Shown piece after piece: positions 8,133 to 12,650 of a DNA stretch of 12,650 bases. The stretch comes from an uncultured bacterium. Lineage in GTDB: Bacteria > DUMJ01. The position numbers and the translations under genes were made by a program. The notes beneath the pieces are model-generated. The model searched no databases. It was not told the DNA's origin and saw only the letters and a program-made list of their open reading frames with translations. The stretch is taken from contig CALGNK010000036.1 of assembly GCA_937958695.1 (NCBI GenBank), positions 1-12,650 of the forward strand, in the 5' to 3' direction. Positions within the stretch are counted from its first letter, which is position 1. Each line of letters begins with the position of its first letter.

Positions 8133-8853
8133 ATGTTACTATCCTCCTAAATACCTCTTCTAGATTTTTTGAGGAATATTTATCTTTTAATTCCTCGGGG
8201 GTACCAGTTTCTAAGATCCTACCATTATCTATAATGGCAACCCTGTCGGATAGGAATTCTATCTCTAACATATTATGTGATGAGAGTAACACAGAAACAC
8301 CTTCTTTTACAAAGTCCTTTATGATCTCTCTAATCTCTAAAGAATTTATTACATCTAAACCAGATGTAGGCTCATCTAGTATAGCTAATTTTGGCTTAAT
8401 CATCAGAGTTCTTGCTAGGAGTAACTTCCTTACCATACCCTTACTATAACTCCCAACCTTATCCTTCAACCTCACACCTAAGCCAGATATCTCTTCTCCC
8501 CTTTTAACAAATTCCTCTAACTCTCTCTCATCCCTTGCATAGAAGTTAGCCATAAACCTTAAGTAATCTATACCGGTTAGATTTCTGTAGGCACCTGCCT
8601 CTTCTGGCAAATAGCTTATATTTTCCCTTACCCTCTCAGGCTCTCTTCTAGCATCGTATCCCATAAACTCAATGGTTCCTTCATCTGCTGAAAGAAGCGT
8701 AGCAATAATCCTTAAAGCAGTGCTCTTTCCTGCACCATTAGGACCAATGAGGGCAAATATTTCTCCTTTAAAGACATCAAAATCTATCCCCTTCAAGGCA
8801 AAAATCTTACCGTAAGACTTCTTTAAATTCTTTACTCTAAGAATAACGTCCAT
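8116..8853 (-). CDS. ABC transporter ATPase, ABC-2/NatA-type exporter
   Basis: A 245-residue cytoplasmic ATPase that drives the permease encoded next. Motifs with Met at 8853 as residue 1: Walker A GPNGAGKST (37-45); a Q-loop region YLPEEAGAYRNLTG (81-94) with Glu where Gln is usual, as in many drug-exporter ATPases; signature YSKGM (136-140); Walker B LAILDEP (156-162); D-loop SGLD (164-167); H-loop His193. An upstream in-frame ATG at 8889 would add 12 residues (MYYNTPYRRDAF). I reject it because AGGAGGG (8868-8862) lies 8 bases before the ATG at 8853, and the extension would run through the ribosome binding site and promoter palindrome. First gene of the exporter unit, divergent from the isomerase-like gene at 8929. 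Confidence 0.92.
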   Translation of the reverse strand: MDVILRVKNLKKSYGKIFALKGIDFDVFKGEIFALIGPNGAGKSTALRIIATLLSADEGTIEFMGYDARREPERVRENISYLPEEAGAYRNLTGIDYLRFMANFYARDERELEEFVKRGEEISGLGVRLKDKVGSYSKGMVRKLLLARTLMIKPKLAILDEPTSGLDVINSLEIREIIKDFVKEGVSVLLSSHNMLEIEFLSDRVAIIDNGRILETGTPEELKDKYSSKNLEEVFRRIVTYEKVS

Positions 8854-8861
8854 AAAAGCAT

Positions 8862-8868
8862 CCCTCCT
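8862..8868 (-). promoter_or_regulatory. Ribosome binding site that fixes the ABC ATPase start
   Basis: AGGAGGG on the - strand lies 8 bases before the ATG at 8853. It rules out the longer reading frame from 8889, which has no such site in front of it. Confidence 0.8.
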
Positions 8869-8875
8869 ATAAGGG

Positions 8876-8902
8876 GTATTATAATACAAATTGTGCTAAA
8901 AT
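8876..8902. promoter_or_regulatory. Divergent promoter region with a perfect palindrome
   Basis: GTATTATAATAC (8876-8887) is a perfect 12-bp palindrome that contains TATAAT on both strands. On the - strand this TATAAT (8883-8878) is a good -10 for the exporter genes, about 25 bases before the ATPase start codon, although its -35 is weak. On the + strand TGCTAAAAT (8894-8902) is an extended -10 for the isomerase-like gene, and the palindrome then falls at about -33 to -22, where a repressor would block RNA polymerase. Sharing of one operator by both genes is inference. Confidence 0.5.
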
Positions 8903-8928
8903 AGAAGAAAAAGATTAGGAGGGAGTGT

Positions 8929-9675
8929 ATGGCAAAGATTCCAATAGCTCTACAGTTATATTCGGTAAGAGAGGACTGTGCAAAAGATTTTATTGGAACA
9001 ATCAAGGCAATTTCTGAGATGGGGTATGAGGGAGTAGAGTTCGCTGGATACTATAACCTGACTGCAAAAGAAATAAAAAATATACTTGATGACTTTAATC
9101 TAAAGGTAGCCGGGTCTCACCTTGGAATAAACACACTTCTTGGTGATGAATTTAAAAAGACAGTTGAGTTTAATGCCATCTTAGAGAATAAATTCCTTGT
9201 AGTTCCTGCATTACCCCCAGAGTATACAAAAACGAAAGAAGGCTGGCTTAAAGTAGTAGAAATAATAAATAAGATATCAGAAAAATTAAAACCATACAAT
9301 ATGAAAGTTGGATATCACAACCACGATATTGAGTTCAAACCAATAGATGGAGAGATTCCTTGGGATATATTCTTTCAGAATGTAAGCCAGGATGTGATTA
9401 TGCAGTTAGACGTAGGGAATGCTATGCATGGCTCGGCAGATCCGATAGAGATACTTAAGAAGTATCCGGGGCGTGCAGTTACAGTTCATCTAAAGGAATT
9501 TCCATTTACCGCACCAGCGATAGGGGAAGGAGAGGTAAGGTGGGAAGAGATATTTAATCTCTGTGAGACTATTGGAGGCACCCAGTGGTATATAGTAGAG
9601 TACGAAACACCAGGAAGACCTCCTCTAGAATCGGTTAGGCGATGTATAGAAAACCTAAGAAAGATGGGTAAATAA
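8929..9675 (+). CDS. Sugar phosphate isomerase/epimerase-like TIM-barrel protein
   Basis: A 248-residue cytoplasmic protein of the xylose isomerase-like TIM-barrel superfamily, which includes sugar epimerases, hydroxypyruvate isomerase, IolE/IolI-type enzymes and AP endonuclease 2. Family marks in order: IALQLYSVRED (6-16) in the first strand; GYEGVEFAGYY (32-42); MKVGYHNHDIEF (125-136) with His130 and His132; MQLDVGNAMHGSADP (158-172) with Asp161; VTVHLKEF (184-191) with His187; YIVEYE (221-226) with Glu224. Several of these are the usual divalent-metal and substrate ligands. Length is slightly below the common 260-290. AGGAGGG (8917-8923) lies just before the ATG. The gene stands alone, facing away from the exporter and converging on the UroD-like gene. 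An isomerase or epimerase step in sugar catabolism suits the neighbourhood, but substrate and reaction cannot be told from sequence. Confidence 0.85.
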   Translation: MAKIPIALQLYSVREDCAKDFIGTIKAISEMGYEGVEFAGYYNLTAKEIKNILDDFNLKVAGSHLGINTLLGDEFKKTVEFNAILENKFLVVPALPPEYTKTKEGWLKVVEIINKISEKLKPYNMKVGYHNHDIEFKPIDGEIPWDIFFQNVSQDVIMQLDVGNAMHGSADPIEILKKYPGRAVTVHLKEFPFTAPAIGEGEVRWEEIFNLCETIGGTQWYIVEYETPGRPPLESVRRCIENLRKMGK

Positions 9676-9681
9676 TATAAA

Positions 9682-9704
9682 AGGGGGCGGGATTTCCGCC
9701 CCTT
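9682..9704. terminator. Bidirectional terminator between the convergent isomerase-like and UroD-like genes
   Basis: Bases 9682-9690 pair with 9696-9704 (GGGGCGG with CCGCCCC, plus an outer G-T and A-T pair) around a five-base loop, giving a very GC-rich 9-bp stem. It lies 6 bases past the stop of the + strand gene and 3 bases past the stop of the - strand gene. On the - strand TTTTATATTATTT follows, a good T-rich tail. The + strand tail (AATTTAT) is weaker. Confidence 0.88.
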
Positions 9705-9707
9705 AAT

Positions 9708-10862
9708 TTATGCTAGAAATGTAATCTTGGTTTTACTAGGCGGTTCTTGATTACCTTCTCTATACTCTTTACCTATAAGCTCGCACTTTCTCATCCTATA
9801 GTATCTATAGTTCTCCCAAGATACATCAGGAGGAACCCTATGGTCGGTATGTGGTATAAATCCTCCATCCTTAAGAAGAGGTGTTATCCTCTCAAACTCT
9901 TTGTCAATTGCTTCCTTTCCTGCAATAAGTGCCCTTTTATCAAAGTAACCTCTAAGTGCAACCTTTTTACCAAACTGAGATCTTATTTTATACGCATCGG
10001 TATGGGCTGCCTCTAGAGGGAACATAACATTTATACCTGCTTCTAGCCATAAGCCTACAAGTTCGTGTATATTTCCATCACAGTCTAACATATGAAATTC
10101 ACACCCAGTTTCTCTCCTTAGAAACTCAGTAACCCTCTTATAACGTGGAACCATAAGCTTTTTAAACATTGCAGGCGAAATTAATGGTCCCTGTCTATAG
10201 CACATATCTTCCCACCAGAGTCCCATATCTATCTTACACTTACCCGCTATCTTTTCATAGACCTTAAGCATAATCATAGTTAAATGTTCCATCATCTCTT
10301 CTACCCATTCTGGATCGTCATATAAAGCTATAGATAGATTCTCCACTCCCATCCAATTCCTCAGCCAACCATAAAGAGAACCACAGTTAATAAAGATTGG
10401 ATAATCCGCATCAAAGGTAAGCTTACAAAGCTCATCTATATTTGGGGGAACTCTTCTAGGGTCGTCCGGATTTAGCCTTTCATCCCTAATCTTTTCCCAA
10501 TCCTTTCTCGTTTCTATGGCAAACCTTATATATTTTGGAATTGATGCACCGTATTCTGGCTTCATAACTTCCGCTATAGCCCCATCGCCATCCTGAACTA
10601 TAAGATGGGTCTCTTTCTCTTCAAGGATCTTATATTCAAAACCTGGTAACAGACCGGTTCTAACATATGGCATAGGACCATACTCTGTATTATCGGTATG
10701 AAAGTAGTAATCTATCGCCGCATCTGTCCCTACGTACTCTTTGGGTAACCCTTCATTATGCCATCTCTCTATGGTTTGCTCCCATGCCCCAAATTCAAAA
10801 TCTGGAACTCTATCTACAGGCTCACCTTTAAGACATCTAAGAAATCTTTCTCTATGAGTCAT
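9708..10862 (-). CDS. Uroporphyrinogen decarboxylase (URO-D) superfamily protein, probably not HemE
   Basis: A 384-residue cytoplasmic protein with the URO-D/cobalamin-methyltransferase TIM-barrel pattern. The N-terminus MTHRERFLRCLKGEPVDRVP (1-20) is typical, and IFINCGSLYGWLRNWMGVENL (156-176) and the EFHMLDCDGNIHELV stretch (255-269) follow in the expected order. It lacks the conserved HemE N-terminal Arg/Gly segment, so heme synthesis is unlikely. MtaA-type methyltransferases bind zinc with HxC plus a later Cys. Here the first site is His257-x-x-x-Cys261 in HMLDCDGN and the later site is HTDH (338-341), so the classical zinc set is altered. Related proteins of unknown function occur in sugar-utilisation clusters. 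GGAGG lies 7 bases before the ATG, 22 bases after the GH4 stop, so the two form an operon. Confidence 0.82.
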   Translation of the reverse strand: MTHRERFLRCLKGEPVDRVPDFEFGAWEQTIERWHNEGLPKEYVGTDAAIDYYFHTDNTEYGPMPYVRTGLLPGFEYKILEEKETHLIVQDGDGAIAEVMKPEYGASIPKYIRFAIETRKDWEKIRDERLNPDDPRRVPPNIDELCKLTFDADYPIFINCGSLYGWLRNWMGVENLSIALYDDPEWVEEMMEHLTMIMLKVYEKIAGKCKIDMGLWWEDMCYRQGPLISPAMFKKLMVPRYKRVTEFLRRETGCEFHMLDCDGNIHELVGLWLEAGINVMFPLEAAHTDAYKIRSQFGKKVALRGYFDKRALIAGKEAIDKEFERITPLLKDGGFIPHTDHRVPPDVSWENYRYYRMRKCELIGKEYREGNQEPPSKTKITFLA

Positions 10863-10884
10863 CTCTTTTCCTCCGTCCTAGAAT

Positions 10885-12216
10885 TTATACCTTAAAGTGC
10901 TTAAACTGAGGTAGATAATCCCTGTTTGCTGAAAACATCTCATTTACCATATCTTTTATCTCTGCCAAACTGAGTACCGCAGATGTTAACGGGTCATAAC
11001 ATACCGCATGAAAGATCTTCATTGGATCCCCTGTAAGGGAGCCTTCCACTGCTAGCTCTTCACACATGGAGTTTACATAGTTTAGTATTGCTAGCTGAGG
11101 GGGTAATGAACCTACCTTTATCGGGCTAAAGCCCCTCTTCGATGCTACTATGGGTACCTCTACACATGCCCCATATGGGAGATTGTCTATAAGTCCAAAG
11201 TTTCTTATGTTACCATTAAACTCAAACATCGTTCCATCCCCTATTACAGCGTTAAATATATATGCAGCATATTCTTTACCCCTCTTCAGCTCTACCGGTG
11301 CATGTTCTAGCCAGTACTTTACATCATCTTTCCAGGTATCCTCTCTTGCCAGATACTCTTTCAATATGTATGCATACTCTCCAGGATTCCAACCTGTTCC
11401 ATGTGTGCAGTATTTCTCTATCAAGTCTGGTCTCTTTCTAAACCATGCGTTATACTCTGAGTTATGCCCGCTAGATTCTGTTACGTAATATCCTAGATGT
11501 AAAAACATCTCATTTCTTACCTGTTCTTCGTTGTATATCTCAGGTCTTGTTGTTATTGCCTCTTTTATTAGTGGATATGCATCCTTACCCTTCCATTTAT
11601 ACTCCAAAAACCAAGCCTGATGATTTATACCAGCGCAGAAGTATGTTATCTCCTCCATAGGAGCTCCAATCCATCTTGCCAACATCTCTGCAGTTCCCTG
11701 AACACTGTGACATAATCCCACTACATTTACCTTACTTACTGTCTGCATTGCCCTGCATAGCATAGCCATAGGGTTTGTATAGTTCAAAAATACAGCGTTA
11801 GGGGCGTATTTTTCTATGTCTTTACAGATATCCAACATTACTGGTATCGTCCTTAGCGCCCTAAATATACCAGCAGGTCCTCTTGTATCTCCAACATTTA
11901 TATCTACTCCATATTTTTTTGGTATCTCTATATCATTTCTCCATACATTCACACTTTGGGCTAGTATTGTACAGACAACTCCATCTGCCCCTTCCAAAGC
12001 CTCTGCCCTATTCAGCGTTGCCTGTATCTTTGCAGGATAATTACCAGCCTTTACAATCTTTTCTACCGCAGTCTTGGCAAAGTTTAACCTCTCCTCATCT
12101 ATATCCATTAGGGAAATTGTTGCATCCTGAAATGCGGGGAATGTGAGCAGGTCCCTTACCAATCCCCTTGTAAAACCTAAGCTTCCAGCCCCTATAAATG
12201 TTATCTTCTTAGACAT
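10885..12216 (-). CDS. Family 4 glycosidase, alpha-galactosidase/alpha-galacturonidase type
   Basis: A 443-residue cytoplasmic enzyme of glycoside hydrolase family 4, which uses NAD and a divalent metal in a redox-elimination mechanism. The N-terminal Rossmann loop is FIGAGSLGF (7-15). [10 protein letters not shown] (143-152) and GINHQAWF (196-203) are family motifs. Cys169 and His199 are the expected metal ligands. The specificity motif is CHSV (169-172), found in MelA-type alpha-galactosidases and alpha-galacturonidases. Alpha-glucosidases have CHEV, and the 6-phospho-glycosidases CDMP or [24 protein letters not shown] (about 247-265) also fits this subgroup. No signal peptide is seen, so oligosaccharides or galactosides must be imported. 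AGGAGG precedes the ATG, and the promoter is at 12274-12303. The UroD-like gene follows in the same transcript. Confidence 0.92.
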   Translation of the reverse strand: MSKKITFIGAGSLGFTRGLVRDLLTFPAFQDATISLMDIDEERLNFAKTAVEKIVKAGNYPAKIQATLNRAEALEGADGVVCTILAQSVNVWRNDIEIPKKYGVDINVGDTRGPAGIFRALRTIPVMLDICKDIEKYAPNAVFLNYTNPMAMLCRAMQTVSKVNVVGLCHSVQGTAEMLARWIGAPMEEITYFCAGINHQAWFLEYKWKGKDAYPLIKEAITTRPEIYNEEQVRNEMFLHLGYYVTESSGHNSEYNAWFRKRPDLIEKYCTHGTGWNPGEYAYILKEYLAREDTWKDDVKYWLEHAPVELKRGKEYAAYIFNAVIGDGTMFEFNGNIRNFGLIDNLPYGACVEVPIVASKRGFSPIKVGSLPPQLAILNYVNSMCEELAVEGSLTGDPMKIFHAVCYDPLTSAVLSLAEIKDMVNEMFSANRDYLPQFKHFKV

Positions 12217-12390
12217 AAATCACTCCTCCTTATTAAACTCCCAAATTATCCATCTTAGAGGCTTTTTTATAAAATATTACTAAAAACCTCCAGTAGATGT
12301 CAAAGACGCTAAATTTAATATTAGATATTTTAACACAATATTCAATTAATAAAAGTGTTCTTATACTCTTCTTCTCAAACATAAGCCTTA
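12217..12390. other. AT-rich leader and upstream region of the GH4 operon
   Basis: Between the GH4 start and the small ORF at 12391 I see only the ribosome binding site, the promoter at 12274-12303, an AT-rich inverted repeat at 12317-12329 and short CTTAT/ATAAG repeats at 12360-12385. No clear terminator separates the right-edge ORFs from the GH4 operon, so read-through from the right is possible. Confidence 0.6.
12274..12303 (-). promoter_or_regulatory. Promoter of the GH4 / UroD-like operon
   Basis: On the - strand a perfect -35 TTGACA (12303-12298) is followed after 18 bases by TAATAT (12279-12274), four of six -10 matches. Transcription would start near 12267, about 50 bases before the GH4 start codon. 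Just upstream, AATAT/ATATT form an inverted repeat with a three-base spacer (12317-12329) in very AT-rich DNA. It could be an operator or an upstream promoter element, though such repeats arise easily at this base composition. Confidence 0.55.
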
Positions 12391-12453
12391 TCACTCCCAG
12401 TGGCAATTACGGTTTTTAGCAATATCAACCTCCAAATAGATTGGTTCAATCAT
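12391..12453 (-). pseudogene. 20-codon ORF resembling the start of an IS110-family transposase (possible remnant)
   Basis: The frame reads MIEPIYLEVDIAKNRNCHWE and stops at TGA (12393-12391). IS110-family transposases begin with a short strand ending in GIDvaK or GVDiAK, where the Asp starts the catalytic site. Here the Gly is Glu (GAG instead of GGG, one base change). GGAGG lies 5 bases before the ATG, and the start codon overlaps the stop of the partial upstream ORF as ATGA. No continuation is found in other frames, and the GH4 promoter begins about 90 bases further on, so this would be a truncated N-terminus only. A short leader peptide or a chance match is possible. Confidence 0.3.
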
Positions 12454-12650
12454 TCTAACCTCCACTTTTGGGCTAAGCTAGCTATGAGCCCCTCGATGGG
12501 GTTATCCGCCCTCATACTACAGTCACCACCACCTTGGCTGGGTATGTCTTCTTTTGGTTTATCGATCAGGTTACTATCTTTTGGGTTAGGTTTCTCAGTT
12601 GATATATACGTTTTCTTTGTTTCTAGTTGTTTGTTGTAAAAATCTAAAAA
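12450..12650 (-). CDS. C-terminal end of an unrecognised protein (partial)
   Basis: The - strand is open from the right edge for 66 codons to TGA (12452-12450), and the start is off the window. The first part is hydrophilic and rich in Lys, Pro and Asp (TEKPNPKDSNLIDKPKEDIP), like a flexible linker. It is followed by QGGGDCSMRADNPIEGLIASLAQKWRLE, which looks like a short folded or amphipathic tail. I recognise no family. Support for coding: an uninterrupted frame in AT-rich DNA, protein-like composition, and an ATGA overlap with the next small ORF, which has a ribosome binding site inside this frame. The same DNA can also fold, for example TATGAG (12483-12488) with CTCATA (12511-12516) around CCCC/GGGG, so a structured RNA is an alternative. 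Confidence 0.45.
   Translation of the reverse strand, partial: FLDFYNKQLETKKTYISTEKPNPKDSNLIDKPKEDIPSQGGGDCSMRADNPIEGLIASLAQKWRLE

Noticed and set aside
8854-8889. 12-residue N-terminal extension of the ABC ATPase
   Set aside because: It would run through the ribosome binding site and the promoter palindrome. The ATG at 8853 has AGGAGGG at good spacing and gives the normal family N-terminus.
9708-10862. HemE (uroporphyrinogen decarboxylase) as the name of the UroD-like gene
   Set aside because: The conserved N-terminal Arg/Gly segment of HemE is missing, the protein is longer than usual for HemE, and there are no heme genes nearby.
12233-12382. 49-codon - strand ORF starting MFEKKS, upstream of GH4
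   Set aside because: It has only a weak GGGAGTG before its ATG, overlaps the GH4 promoter, ends beside the GH4 ribosome binding site and resembles no known protein; length and content are expected by chance in AT-rich DNA.
12400-12639. 79-codon open frame on the + strand at the right edge
   Set aside because: It has no ribosome binding site, its composition is odd (many Phe, Leu, Ser), and it lies antisense to a more protein-like frame on the - strand with an ATGA-coupled neighbour.
1-12650. CRISPR array, tRNA or rRNA genes
   Set aside because: No regularly spaced direct repeats, cloverleaf-like sequence or rRNA-like conserved words were noticed on reading the window.

Overview
The window looks like part of the chromosome of an AT-rich, probably thermophilic bacterium. 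The evidence is heavy use of ATA and AGA codons, short gaps, strong AGGAGG-type ribosome binding sites, Lys/Glu-rich proteins, and glycoside hydrolases beside chemoreceptors. Dictyoglomus, Thermotogae or a thermophilic Firmicute would all fit, but the species cannot be fixed from this sequence.

Layout. (1) 1-146, + strand: the last 47 codons of a gene whose tail resembles GH38 alpha-mannosidases. (2) 331-4390, - strand: a two-gene chemoreceptor operon, transcribed from 4390 leftwards. It holds a dCache_3-like/HAMP/MCP/CZB receptor, then an sCache_2-like/HAMP/MCP receptor 22 bases downstream, behind a good promoter near 4485-4512. (3) 4391-4800: a 410-base non-coding gap with two promoter candidates, several small hairpins, a 10-bp inverted repeat and the intrinsic terminator of the next gene. 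(4) 4801-8853, - strand: an ABC-2 type exporter (ATPase and permease overlapping by 17 bases), then a third chemoreceptor with a dCache_1-like sensor. (5) 8929-9675, + strand: a sugar phosphate isomerase/epimerase-like TIM barrel protein, divergent from the exporter across a 75-base promoter region with a perfect 12-bp palindrome. (6) 9708-12216, - strand: a GH4 glycosidase with the CHSV motif of alpha-galactosidases/alpha-galacturonidases, and a uroporphyrinogen-decarboxylase-like protein 22 bases downstream. A bidirectional terminator separates them from the isomerase. (7) 12217-12650, - strand: the GH4 promoter, a 20-codon ORF with an IS110-transposase-like start, and the C-terminal 66 codons of an unrecognised gene overlapping it by ATGA.

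How the genes fit together. The GH38 tail, GH4 enzyme, isomerase-like protein and UroD-like protein suggest breakdown of plant or microbial oligosaccharides. The three receptors carry three different extracytoplasmic sensors on similar signalling hairpins, so they probably feed one CheA/CheW array encoded elsewhere. Whether they sense the sugars handled by the neighbouring enzymes is inference. No complete mobile element, CRISPR array, tRNA or rRNA is visible. I see no clear new system. The most unusual points are the membrane-anchored CZB receptor, the altered metal motif of the UroD-like protein, the structured gap at 4640-4745 and the decayed right edge.
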